From positions 1 to 64,000 of the forward strand of contig JAQGDQ010000362.1 of assembly GCA_030141605.1 (NCBI GenBank): DNA of 64,000 nt, in the 5' to 3' direction. The stretch is from Tubiluchus corallicola. Taxonomy: Eukaryota > Priapulida > Priapulimorpha > Priapulimorphida > Tubiluchidae. Shown here in pieces: positions 47,606 through 60,201 of this stretch. Under the pieces are notes generated by a model that was given only the letters and a program-made list of their open reading frames with translations, did not search any database and was not told the DNA's origin. Position 1 is the first letter of the stretch; each line of letters opens with the position of its first letter. A program made the translations under genes and the position numbers.

Positions 47606-50600
47606 CTGTCACAGAGCTATCGCCAAAACAACCATCACCATCATATCTACTACCAGCATCACAACTCTGGAATAGATGTTTTTCGCTCTGCTTATTGAAA
47701 GAAATATTAACCACGTTTAATGAATGAAGTTACCGGATAGCTATTACATGTTTTGTAACTTATTTCCCCAAAAAAGTCGCAAGTGGCCGTGATGTGCAAA
47801 ATTGTTAAAAATACATTTATGTTCGTTACTGCAGTTAACGACCGCGCGGATTGTAATTGAAAGTAACATTTCATTGAGAGAAGGATGTTAAAAGTGAGAG
47901 TTAGACCGCCATAACTATAACTGGTTTCTTTGGAGAGTAAAGAGGGGCAGATGGTTGCAGAGTCCAGCAATAATTAGTTTGTACGTTTCAAGCTCCCTAT
48001 GTGGGCTACCAAACTCAGCAATGTTTTATGGAGTAGCGGGGCAACAAGGACCAATGCGGGAAAACCTTTGGGAATAAATAACAATAATGGTAAAACCTAC
48101 ACGTTTCACCCATTTGCTTGTGGGCATGTCGCTAAAGAGATGCAAAACGAGCGCGCATTGAAAAACTGGGAATAAAAAACTCGTTTGTTCCTCAGTTGCA
48201 CTTTTTTGTATTTAACACCTCCATCACAGCGGCATTACTTTCGGTTTAACAACCCTACTGATGTATAGGGTCACTCTGACACATGTGAAGGCCGCATTTA
48301 AATTGGACTTGGCTATTTGTTAACAGGAAAAATAAGCAGTATCTCATCTTCTGCATGATTTAACACAGGTAGATCTTAGCAGATAACTACGCAAGTGATG
48401 CTATGTTGTGGGGCCAGTGTGCATTTACGTATGTAGGTAGGCCTTTGCATAACAATGACGTTCCTGGATACTTGGGTCAACCTTATAATTTAAACTGTCA
48501 GTCGTTTGACAAGTTCGAAGTTTCCCATGGAGTAGTTTGACTGTCCTATGTGTGTCCCCGGCAGACCGGCTGCAAAATGGTTTGAAACTTTGCACATATT
48601 TTTCATACATACACATGAAGTCATTATGATACTATATACGTAAATTCCTGCAGAATGACTAAAATAATGTGCACCATAATTTCAGTGACTAATATTACAG
48701 ATAACCAGGTTAGATTACACATCATAGCATAGTACTGATTGAGAAATGCATGTGAATATCTCATGTTCGCTATGCGGGTTTGCTTATCTATCAGACCCCG
48801 AGCAGTATTCTTTGGACATAGTAAATAAACACAGTTTGTTTATAATTTTGTAATTGAACATGAATTCATTTCAACTACAAAATTCGAAGATTTAAAAAAT
48901 GTTCAGGTTTAGCGGCAGTTGATCGTAGGTGTTCTGTTTACTAATTATCGAAGCAATCGATACAAAATGTAATCGAAATTTTTTATCGCTGTTTATTACA
49001 CTGCTGATAACTAGGAAAAACAAACTAGTAAACGCAGCGTTTTGTCAAGAAATAGTACTGTATTTTGCCATGATTAGGATGTATAGAAGAAATTTAAAAC
49101 ATTTAATTTGTTTTAAAACGCCTTAGAAAATAAAAACGTTTGAATATAAAACGCCTTTAGAAAATAATACTTTCCTTCACAACTGCAAGCGCCCATCACG
49201 TTAAGCTGTTGCGCAAGTGATTTAACAATTTCGAAAGAAAATAACTGATCCTGCAACGCCTAATCACAATGATTATAGGTACTATGTTCAATGAAGAAAC
49301 GATATTTTTAACTTTGCATGCATGATTTGAATACGTGCATATGAGAAAGTTTACAAAAACATTCAACTGCATGAAAACCTGCATCTACTGATTCCTTATG
49401 AGAGCTGGCCGCTGGGCAGTAACAAAGCATTCAAATTAACGACTCAGTAAGTTCAAGTGAGCCCCCTGCCAAGTTTCCCACCCATTTGCAGTGAACTATG
49501 CATAATTCTCGACCTATGCATATAATTTCGAACGTCTAATAAGCTTTATAGCTTATAAACCACCTTAATTATGCAAGTAAGAATAAATAAGCAGCATTTC
49601 AAATGTGTAGTTAAGAAAAATTCTGCTTTTTAGTTAATTAGGCCACTTATTGGCACACGTCCGCCTTTTACCTGTGAAGGAAATCATAGCGTGGATTGAC
49701 AGAATTCTGCGGTTCTAGTTAAAGGGCGTCGCTAAACCGATGAATTGCGAAAAACACAGGTCTTAGTACATACATATACATAACATGGCATATAACGAAG
49801 CTTTTGAAATTACAGGACATGCAGGCACAAATTAGTATGTTACATTTGTAACAGTTATAAACGATAAACGCTAAAGTTAAACGTAACTTTCAGCGCTTAG
49901 AGTTTTTTACATATGAGTAATTTGGGCATGTTGTAATTGCCGCTTTACACAGATTACATTCCAAAAAAACACAATTAGCTATCTTGACCCAAGGGTTGTA
50001 AAAACATACGCTTACATTTCCTATATAATTACTAAAGAAATTTCAAGGTTGCTGATTTTTTTCAAATCCCTCTCAGCACACACCTGTATTGGAGAGTGTT
50101 TAGTTAGTTAAAACATATGTAGTTGTTCAGTATGGTGTGTAAAACGAATGCAATGCAATTCTTTTCTAAGCACATGACGATAAGATAGCAGAGACAGTGT
50201 GAAAAGACAGAACTTTAAACACTTAGGTAATTTCAAATTTATCACAGCATTATTGGTAAACGGATTTTTTTATTCTTTGGCGAACAGGCCTATTACTATT
50301 CTTTATCTTTTTGCTTTATTGTCTTTTTCTTATCTTCGGGCAATTCTTCCTTTAAATAACTGGCTTTAATCGACATCATCGGCAAAACACATTTTCATAC
50401 TTTCTTTTTCAATTGCTAATTTAATAATGCTGCTTCTCTTTGGAGAAAAATAATGTGTCGAACATTTCGTTTATTTGTTTAACCAGTACTTAACAAAGTG
50501 CACCTCTGAATGTGATAGCAAATGACTGTTGTTTCAGAATCAACTGTGGTTCAATTTTATCAGCTTTATCTGTGACAGCTGTTATCGTTTTCACACGGAA

Positions 50601-53600
50601 CAGGTTGCTTCTTTGTTTCATAATATCTCTTTGTTCTCACCAACTTCATTTGATCGCGTGTTCAGCGTTTGTTCAGCATCCGCTTTTGTTTGTTTAACTA
50701 ACTATGCTCCAGTCTGTCAAGTTTCTACTCTTAATCCACCTTTCAAATTGTTTATTTTTAACCACCAACGTAGAAGTATTTGCATGAACTGCTTTCCTTG
50801 AAAGAGAATTATAAAATTTATCTAAGCGCATTGTATTTCGCACGTATCATGGATTAGTAGGCTTGTATCGAGCGTTGTATAGAATCAAATACCGAACGAA
50901 TGAACTAAATGGCAATTATTTTAGTAGCAACTAATAAAATTGCAGCAATGTTGTTAAAAGCTAAAAAAAACTTTAGATTGAAAACACGAAAATGCGAAAA
51001 TTACTGAAGTTGATTTTCACTAAAAGCTATGTAAGTGATATCCTACGATTTTAACATGCACTAGGCCTGACCAACGCACACATGGGCAAGTCAACTGTAA
51101 CAATTCTTTACATCTTACTTCCATTATAATAATTCCATGGTAAGCCGAATATGAGTATTCTAAAGGTTTTTTAATCCTGTAGTGGTCCGCTATGATGAAA
51201 ACTATGAGCTACATACTTTCAATTTGAAATTTGTTTACTAATTACCAGACTGTTTACTATTTACCATTATTTTGTCTCCAGAGGCAACTGTATTTATTAG
51301 TTTTGCACTTTTAAGTTAGGTTATATATAAGAAAAAAAACAGGGTACTTTTTTATGTAATCCGTTTATTTAATTTTTAGGCCTAAGCCGGTCTACACTTT
51401 CTAACAAATTTTTCCAACTTGTAGTCTTTTTATGCTATGTACAAGTTTCTTCACATTTTTCACGCAAATTTTTAACGCAACAGGGGCGTTTTTGATAGTG
51501 ATTTTTTTATCGCAACAAATCTGTCGCAGGCCCCAGGGGATCACGCCGTCTAATTTTATTTTTCAAGTTAAAGGTTAAAAACTTTATAATAACAATTAAA
51601 TAATGCCCGGCAAAGGCTGTTCACCACAGGTGCGCAATGGGACTGGTTTTTCACTTGTCGTTAAGTTTTAAGTTTTTATTATGATTATTGCGGTACATTT
51701 ACGAGGCAGTCATTATCTGACACCTGCGAGACGCAATAAATATGTCATGTATATGGATTACGCTGGTATAAGAAGATTTCTTACGCCGCATTTAACCTGC
51801 GTGATAACTTCGGAGAATGCACGTTTATTTGCACATACTTAAAATTCGGGATGCAAGTGAATGAATAATTTTATCACTGGAATTTTAGAAAAAACATGTA
51901 TTCATAACATAGTGTGAACTACAGTAATAACCCATGATTTTATTTACCTAGTTCATGCATGTTGCGATCGCATGGTTATGCAGTATACTTGCACAAAAAA
52001 GAGTATCTATTTATTTAATTCAACTCAATTCAATTCAAATTTTTGATTCGGGGCAATGTGTACATGAACTTTATTTATTAGATTTTCACAAATTGTGGCG
52101 TAAGCACAGGAGAAAGGCCAACTAAAAGGAAGAAAAAGAAAAAAACGAGAAAAAATAATAAAAAATGGTCAGCAAATTACTTTAGTAATGATACAGTGGT
52201 ATAATAATGGTTTATGATGATGAATGTACTCAGTAATATAGGTGCTTGTAATACTGATTGTGATGGAGCCACAATACATGGTAGCATTAGTACTGCTTTT
52301 GCTGTTGATATTGTTGCTGCGGCCGCTGCAGTTTTGCTTGGTTATGTGGTTGGATAGTACTGGTAGTGATGATGGTGGTGTTGGCAAAGTACTAATAATG
52401 GTGGCAATTCTGCTGCCTTATAGTAGTGTTAATTACACTGAAACATGTATTTGGGGGCGGTAATGAAAAAACAATGAACACGGTAACACGACGATTAAAT
52501 TAAATATACTAACAAATCTAATTTATCAGTTAATACATAGTGTCTGCAAACTAGTTGTTCAGGAAAGCTACATGTACTTAAAATACTTAATACAATTCTG
52601 AGATAATCTGGTGGGTATAATTAATAAAGTGGTAGGAAGCCAATAACAGAGTCATACAATTATTGCACCTTTTAGGTTTACATGTACACTTTTGAAAGAC
52701 CAAAGAACAAAACAGGCATTTCTAAGCTTATCAGTACGATCACTATAATCCGCTCTCAATATAATCATTGTCTAGCAAAATTTATGGATAAAAGTTCTAC
52801 ACCACTACTAGCCATCTGCCACCAAACTAAATGCTTATTTTCTACAAATTTGTTTACACGTATTGTAAAGTGGAACGGCAGCAGATAAAATTACAATAGC
52901 TGGTTGGACGTGTTTCAACGCAAATAACAAAGCCATAGCTTGTATTCGACTCTGAACATCTCTTTGTTCCCCAGATTCCTAATCCTAGAAATTCGAATAG
53001 TGGTAGATGTATTTCTTATCTTGATGATAGCTAGGACGCTGCGTGTGATAGAAAATAGCTCAATTTACCGTTATCTCTTCCAACAAAAACTTGAACCCTG
53101 ACAGCATGGCAATGTGGCGGCTCCAAGATAATCAGATAAATGAACAAAGAAGCCTAATATCACGACGAACATGGCGATGTCACTATTAGCTATAATCATT
53201 AATAAATTTATGGTTAATTTGTCTGCACGTGCTATATTTGGATCCAGGACGAAGTTCGGGTGTCTAAAGCTTGGTCATATTGTTATGACCATATTGGTCA
53301 TATTGTTACTGGTGTTATGTTACTGTTGTTGTTGTTGTTGTTGCTATCATAATCACAAAGCCAACACAGGTCACAGTTTTCATCATAGGAGATTGAAATT
53401 TTGGCAGAAACATACTACGAACATTGTGCAGACCGTAAACGAGCTCAATTTTTCACTTTCGCAATACAGCTCTCAAAATATAGCTGTTAAGTCGACCACT
53501 TATTATTCTAATACATGAATAGATTTGTCCCCAACAATGTATATTCTAAATTTGTACGCAAAAATGAATTCAATGACAACAGTAACAGCTTCCCATGGGA

Positions 53601-54200
53601 TTCTTATAAAAAACCATTAAGTTTACGAGAAATGAACACATGAGAATGTGCCGGATCCAAGCACATCAGTGCTTCCATTCTAGTTTACTGTGATTACATG
53701 ATTGTAACTAGGCGGAGACTGGTGGTATTCATCAGAGGATAGAGTTGCCCCTGCAAATGTGTCAAGAATGTGAAGCTTGCATATGTAATACAGACATGGT
53801 GTATCATTTTACTATTTTCACGTCTCAACGCGTTAAGCAGTAGTGAGTCTGTGTTACGTCTCGAAATATCACATCACCAAAATAAAGTGTGGCATCAACA
53901 ATGAGAATTACAGCATTATTATGGTTTGCAACACGGAGCGCGCTTGCAACTTGCATTCAATATGCATTTTCGAAAAAAGTTTGCGGTGTTCGGTAGTTTA
54001 ATTACAGGTAATTCTTATATGTGATATAATTCTTATATAGTATTTATGTTACAGACAAATTATGCAAAATTTAGACATTGCAGGCTTCTCATATAACTCA
54101 TAGGAAAAATGTCAAATAAATGTTTTTGTTGCGGCACTTTACACTTTACCTAAGCGTTTTGCATAATAGCTAGAATGTATAGTCGTACAGTTAATTTATT
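47606..54200. other. AT-rich region without recognisable genes
   Basis: Only random-looking ORFs. Small features: a degenerate 26-bp direct repeat near 49115-49166, a possible retroelement tail at 52015-52165 and a short TTG run at about 53320-53344. Confidence 0.55.
52015..52165 (-). mobile_element. possible LINE or SINE 3' end with GAATT-type tail
   Basis: On the minus strand, CTAATAAATAAAGTTCATGT is followed by CATTGCCCCGAATCAAAAAT and then TTGAATTGAATTGAATTGAG. The pentamer tail after an AATAAA-like signal is typical of non-LTR or SINE 3' ends. No coding remnant. Confidence 0.35.
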
Positions 54201-54380
54201 CGCCAACTTACTTTCTGATGAAATAATTTCCTCAAAGTGTAAAATGAACATAATTCGCAAAACAGAAATTTGAGCCAGAAAGGACATGATTAAGAGTACA
54301 GGATTAAGAGGGTTCGGTTCAAGTAAATGTTACAAAATTTCGTTAAAAATAACGCAGCAAGCAGCTGTTTCTATAAATAA

Positions 54381-54676
54381 CGCAGCGAGCGGTTACGACA
54401 GTTGTTTGTAAAAATTACACAACAAGTACTACAATGGTTCTTTGCAGAAGGTTCTTGCCGAAACCTAACGTCGGTTCAAGCTAACGCAGTATGTAGTTGT
54501 TGCTATGAAAAACGCAGTGAGCGGCACAACAGTACGCAGCGAGCGGTTACGACAGTTGTTTGTAAAAATTACACAACAAGTACTACAATGGTTCTTGCCG
54601 AAACCTAACGTCGGTTCAAGCTAACGCAGTATGTAGTTGTTGCTATGAAAAACGCAGTGAGCGGCACAACAGTTGC
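54381..54676. repeat. ~150-bp tandem duplication beside tRNA-Phe copy 1
   Basis: Both copies begin CGCAGCGAGCGGTTACGACA, at 54381 and 54535. The first has about 12 extra bases (TTTGCAGAAGGT region). Both contain AACGCAGTGAGCGGCACAAC. A short CGCAG(C/T)(A/G)AGC motif recurs throughout. Not coding. Confidence 0.9.
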
Positions 54677-54701
54677 TTAAGCAGCACAATTAAGAAGTCG
54701 C

Positions 54702-54706
54702 AAAAA
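54702..54706 (-). terminator. RNA polymerase III terminator of tRNA-Phe copy 1
   Basis: TTTTT on the minus strand, five bases after the last encoded tRNA base. Confidence 0.85.
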
Positions 54707-54710
54707 TTTA

Positions 54711-54783
54711 TGCCGAAACCCGGGATTGAACCAGGGACCTTTAGATCTTCAGTCTAACGCTCTCCCAACTGAGCTATTTCGGC
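54711..54783 (-). tRNA. tRNA-Phe (anticodon GAA), copy 1
   Basis: 73 nt with a complete cloverleaf. The acceptor stem GCCGAAA/TTTCGGC pairs fully with discriminator A. Other stems: D stem GCTC/GAGC, anticodon stem TTAGA/TCTAA with loop CTGAAGA, and T stem CCTGG/CCGGG (one G-T pair) with loop TTCAATC. The internal A box (TAGCTCAGTTGG) and B box (GGTTCAATCCC) are intact. There is no intron and no encoded CCA, as in nuclear eukaryotic genes. Confidence 0.97.
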
Positions 54784-55770
54784 CGTGGTGATAAACCTCC
54801 TTTTAGTGAAAAGAGTTACTCTGTATGATAAGAAAATAAAAAAAAATCTTAACAGGAAAGCTACAGTAGGTCTAATACTCCTTCTTAGCCTGTAACATTC
54901 AGTTTTGTCAGCTTCAAGCCTCTATTGGGCTGTTATCATATTTGCGCTTTGTAGTCCGGTCAAGCTTAGTTGAGCAGGGTTAACTGTTGTTCGAGAGTGC
55001 TCGTTAACATTTATCATAATTAATAATGTGGCTTACCACGGGTTTCGGTGAAGTCTGTCATTGGTTTTTGTTCACCGTCAACTGATCTGCATAGTGTGAT
55101 GCTGCAGTATTAGCTTCTTATTTTTCTATGTTTCAGATATGCTTTGTATTTGTTTGACACATCGACAAATGCCCACACTTTAATTTGTATTGCCGCCTTC
55201 TTGCTGGGTTTGCACAAAGTGCAAGCCATGGCTCGTTTCCTTTCAATTTTAACCAACACACGATAATGTCCGCTCTTATTGTATTTTTCAACTAGCTATT
55301 ATGATTTCATTTTGTATCTAACCTGTATTATTTTTTTGTTATTAATACTGCTTACGGTTTCAACTTTTATTAATGATTCTGTGAGTATGAGGGAGAAAAC
55401 TAACGTACGCACGGCCGAGTAAACAGCATATTTGTTACATTGCTAGGAGTGGAACATTTAACAAGCCACCGCAAATTTTTTCCAAATTTAATCAGCGATG
55501 CAGCGTTGTTGCATGCACATGAGTGCAATTAAACAAATAGTTTTTAATCCGAAGATTTGTCTGTATTTTGGTTTGAATGAAATTTTTTGAATCTTTCACT
55601 ATTGAGAATGCAAAACAGAACTACGAGCCAGAAATGATAACATTAAGAATATATGTTTTTAAGGGTTCGGTTCACGCTAACGTCAAAAATAACGCAGTAA
55701 GTAGTTGTTGGTATGAATAACGTAGTGAGCGGCCACAATAGTTGCTCAAGCAGCACAATTAAGAAGTCGC

Positions 55771-55775
55771 AAAAA
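55771..55775 (-). terminator. RNA polymerase III terminator of tRNA-Phe copy 2
   Basis: TTTTT on the minus strand at the same distance from the tRNA as in copy 1. Confidence 0.85.
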
Positions 55776-55779
55776 TTTA

Positions 55780-55852
55780 TGCCGAAACCCGGGATTGAAC
55801 CAGGGACCTTTAGATCTTCAGTCTAACGCTCTCCCAACTGAGCTATTTCGGC
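55780..55852 (-). tRNA. tRNA-Phe (anticodon GAA), copy 2
   Basis: Identical in all 73 positions to copy 1, with the same intact A and B boxes and cloverleaf. The flanking DNA of the two copies has diverged, so identity of the tRNA suggests selection or conversion. Confidence 0.97.
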
Positions 55853-58148
55853 TACTACACAAATGTATTTTGTGGCTAGGGTGTCGTTTCTGTTGTTCCG
55901 GAATAGCGATTTCATTGCGCAGTACTCATGCGCTAATCGATAACCCTATAGGTGGCAGCACCTAACATTCAATAGAATCCATGCGCGACTCAATCTTGGC
56001 TCGTAGTTTTCTAGTTCAATTATTGTTATATTAGTGTTGGTACAAGCTTATTTATTCATAATTATTTTTAAAAAGAATGGGGTAATTTCGCTCTGTTAAG
56101 AACTTGCTGCTTTCCTGTTAAATATTGTAGCTTCACTTCTGACAACTGAAATTATGACTTCAAAGGATGCTATCGTATTGCTTTTTTGTAACTTTACTGT
56201 GGTATAGGTCTCTACGTTTGGCAAACTACGCCCTTATAATTTAGGAACTGTAAGCTAATTAGTTGGTGCCGTTCGTGTTCACGTGTTTAATATTTTTTGT
56301 CTTTTTTGGTGCGTGTTTTACTCATTACGATCTTCATGTACTTTGGCTCAATAAATCATTTGCATTTCTTCTACGCATTAAAATTATCTATAGATAGGCC
56401 TACGGTCCTACACAAACCACATGCGGCATTATCATTTCGCTGTACTCATTTAAGTCTAGTGATTGGTGAAAGACGCTTATGCTGAAAAATTATAGGCTTG
56501 GTGTTTTTTATTTTATGAAAAAAACATTAGGTCCTAACATAAATGAAGATAAAAATAGGCCTAAAAATGACGATGGACTTAATAGTTGTTTTCAACCCTG
56601 TTTTTGCTATTCTTATTTTTTTAAATAAAGTAGTCTACTGCTGCTATTGGGTTCTGCTTTATGTAATGTACAATTGCATTTTTATGGATCTAAATAAATT
56701 CAAATAAATATTTAACAGGCCTACACAATGCAGGTTTACAAGCATTTAACGAGCTACAGTGACCGACCATTCAACTACTAGCTGATGAATTTGTGAAACA
56801 AACCTCTTTAAAACGAGACGTATGTTACTTTATTAAGATAATTCGTTTGTGACATAAACTTATGGTTTGATAAAATAACAAAGGAATAAGCTGCGTCACG
56901 GCTGCGCTTTCGAAGTATCACCAGGGACGACACGGTTTGCCTTTCTACCTCATTATATAACGAGTCCTACAATAAAAAGTAACTTCGAAGTTTACTTCAT
57001 CTTTCGCTGCGCTAGCAATAAATGTCTGCACTCAAATTTACAAATAACCCTCGACAATTATTACTTCCCGGACGCCTGCATGTGCATTGTGCGACCTGTC
57101 GTTTTCTCTTAATACTGACATCAGCAACTCGTTCCCCATGTATACGCCATTATCCAATTGTCATAATTCGACGCGTCTGTGAACTGTCATAGATTTTCTC
57201 ATTGGTCAACTACACAAGCTTAACTACACCTGATGGCATTTTTTATGATTTTTTTCAAAGACTGAGACAAGAGAGGGATGGATGCCATCCCCAGGTGGTC
57301 TGACGCGTGGCAGAAGAGCAAGCTCATAGAAAATCTCTCGTGTGCGAAACTACCTACTAATAACAATGGAGGTATCATGGAGGTATATTATCAAAATTAG
57401 ATCTGTCATTGTGTAATGCTGTTCATGACGACTAATGATACTTGTGTGTTGTGTTAACCCGCCTAAATTAAGCTGCATATAGAGCTTTCTATAGGATCGG
57501 CCAGACTTTGTCTGGTTAACGATAGTGAAGTAATTTGAGGAGGTGCTTTTTGGCAATAAAATTCGGCTTCAAAGTTTTTTATATCAATCATATTACTGGA
57601 AAAAATTATAAGAAATGATACAGATTTGCTAGTAATATCTGCAGCTAAACATAAAAAAGACATGTTAAAGGCTAAACTAATAGGTACCAGGCTTGTGGCT
57701 ATTGTGTTTGTAATTGAGCAAATAACAAGCACGCTCTCTGCCTCATGCGGTGGTGCTCTTTTAACAAAAGCCGCCATATTTACTAAAGAATGGCTACAAT
57801 TTTGCTTTAAAACTACTGGGTGCAATCGCTTAAATGGTTGAAATAAAGATTATGGTGAATGGTGCACGCCGCACAGCGTGGTGGTTCTTTTGTGAACTGA
57901 TTATGATGATCAAACTGCTCGTCTGTGAATGCAGGGGAGTACAATAAAGTATCATAATCTTATTTGAGAACTATAGACAGTATATTTAGCCTCAGCTAAT
58001 TATCCTATAATTTTTAATAATTATGTTAGCTAAATAAAGAATACCCCCTGTATGAGCTCTACACAATATCAAACAAGTCTACATAGCAGGCTATAGAGCT
58101 AGGGAAAACCGTTAACTATAAATTAAAGTGGCAATGGCAATTCTTATG
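55853..58148. other. AT-rich region without recognisable genes
   Basis: The longest frame is 120 codons on the minus strand (57463-57825). It matches nothing I recognise and is near the length expected by chance. Confidence 0.5.
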
Positions 58149-58497
58149 CGTTAAAGCAGTGGTTCCCAAAGTAGGGGTAAATTACCCCCCGGGGGTAATA
58201 TGGTTTTTTTTTTGGGGGGGGGGGGGGGTAACGGGCACCCCTCTGAAAATTTTTAAAACTTCGCTCGGAATGCATTTTACGTAGTTTTCTTCTTGAAGAG
58301 ACTGCCTACAACAACGACACCTGGAAATTTATTTATGTCACGAGCAAACATAAATAATTTTGCTTGCTTGTGGCATGTACGTGTGTTTACTTTTTGAGTT
58401 GGAGAAGTAGTACTAGGTGGGGGGGGGGTAATGGACACGACCGGGTTTCCCGATTTGGGTAACGGTCCGAGAAAGTTTGGAAACCACTGCGTTAAAG
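58149..58497. mobile_element. hAT-type MITE with perfect 8-bp target-site duplication
   Basis: The element spans 58157-58489 (333 bp). It begins CAGTGGTTCCCAAA and ends TTTGGAAACCACTG, imperfect terminal inverted repeats of the hAT type. CGTTAAAG occurs directly on both sides (58149-58156 and 58490-58497), the 8-bp duplication expected of hAT. Internally it has G-runs (15 G at 58214-58228) and no transposase, so it is non-autonomous. Confidence 0.92.
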
Positions 58498-60110
58498 TAT
58501 AGTGAAAAGAATGGTCTATCACATTGTAAAGCAATCTCGCTTACTTCACGAGATTTTTTACTTACAGGGAAAGTTCGTGACCTTGAAAAATCAAAGGAAG
58601 CTATCACTTTTTTAACGAGTGAAAATGTGGATCGGCTGGATCCCGACGATAAAACGCCCTGTACACTATCATGCTTATAAAGATCATTTGCAGGAATAAT
58701 AAGAATTGGGATATGGCTGAAGATGGCCTGTCGCTTGCTAAACCATATTATTTTGTATAACCAAGTGCTTTTCAGGAAACAGCACCATGCAGCCTAACCT
58801 CTGTTCCTGATGCGGCTATACCCTCCGTATGCTGACACTGCCTTTAGCAGTGAGCAGCTCGACCTAATCTATAGTATAGCGAGTTATGGTTGCCATCAGT
58901 GCTGCCGTTTATACAATGTTTGTTACATTTGGCTACCACTTTAAGCATTACACGTAGTTAGCTCCTTTTTTCTAGTCTTGTAACGCATTACTACTGCCTT
59001 TGCTCAGGTCACAGCATGGCTCCTTGTATAAATGTATTTACAATAAATTAAATTTCTCTCTTCATTTTCTACATAAGGCCAATTATGTTACTTAGCCCTA
59101 AACAATTTTTTACTTTTTTCCCACTGTATCGCAATGATTTCTTTGATTCTGTGAGCGCATTATAAAAAGTAATCAGATTCAGACGTTTTGGTTTAATTTC
59201 ACACGAGCAGCGAAGTATTGTTGCTTCAATAATTATAAATTTTATCATATTTCTTATTAAGCATCGACATATAAAGCACGCACTGATTTTGTTTTTATGC
59301 TATTTGGTGCACAGTTTCTATGCTTTTTCAGCGTTCTGTGTTACAGAATTGATAAAATGGCACTTTCGCGCAAAGCTTAGTTGGCGTGTGTCCCATAATA
59401 AATTCTTTGTACGAAACCGACGTAATTAAATGAAGTTTATGACTTGGACAGGATACTGGATAGAAGTACGTGCGTTTTCAAAGTGTTATTGAAATCCGAC
59501 ACCGAAAAGGAACATTAGGAAAACGGTTGTAAACCTTGGAATGCGAAAATCCATGTAATTTTACACCTAAAAGACCTTTGTTCTCTATGAGCAACAAAAT
59601 TTTTCACGAAAAGCGTAAATATGAAATCATTTAGTTAGTGAGAGAAGCAGATTATTGTGAACAACAAGTTGACTGCGTTGCATCTAATAACATTTTCACT
59701 GCAGTATTTGCGTAAATAACCTCACCCGTCCAAGATTACCCTTCCTTAGATACGCTTGCATGCTATGAGAATTGTTGTGCATAACTTCCTTTCGCAGTAG
59801 GTCTAACCCAGCCCCTTAACCGCGTGGCGAGTGACTCATTTGTGTCGGCTTGACGGATGTTCTATTCAATTTAGTCTGTCGACCGGAATTCACTTGTTTG
59901 TTTACAAGGTTTTTTACGAACCGATTTGCTATAAATGTGCACGCGTTTATTGGAACTAGTGCCACAATTGTGATAAAACAGAACAGATTTAGCAACACTA
60001 CATCATACATATCAATACTAGAGGCAACTGTAATAAGCCATAATTGATTGAAAATGTTAGAAAACTAAATGAAAAGTGAACATCAGTAGGAAAGAAAAAA
60101 GAAAAAAGGG

Positions 60111-60113
<3 letters not shown>

Positions 60114-60199
<86 letters not shown>
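60114..60199. repeat. (GA)n microsatellite
   Basis: About 43 GA units preceded by an A/G-rich stretch. Confidence 0.97.

Positions 60200-60201
<2 letters not shown>

Larger units (their letters stand above)
54200..54783 (-). repeat. duplicated tRNA-Phe unit, copy 1
   Basis: Similar to 55560-55852, in the same orientation. Shared landmarks include GCAAAACAGAA, GAGCCAGAAA, GGGTTCGGTTCA, AAAAATAACGCAG, GCAGCACAATTAAGAAGTCG and then the tRNA. Similarity stops exactly at the tRNA 5' end. This copy is longer because of an internal tandem duplication. Confidence 0.85.
55560..55852 (-). repeat. duplicated tRNA-Phe unit, copy 2
   Basis: Direct copy of the 54200-54783 unit, offset by 1,069 bp at the tRNA. 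It lacks the internal ~150-bp tandem repeat. Flanks differ from copy 1 immediately upstream (5') of the tRNA. Confidence 0.85.

Noticed and set aside
54590-54630. CCGAAACC...GGTTCAAGC segments as a third, broken tRNA
   Set aside because: Only short stretches resemble tRNA ends. No stem set or anticodon arm can be formed.
57463-57825. 120-codon minus-strand ORF
   Set aside because: Within the chance length range. No family is recognised, and the plus strand is also open there.
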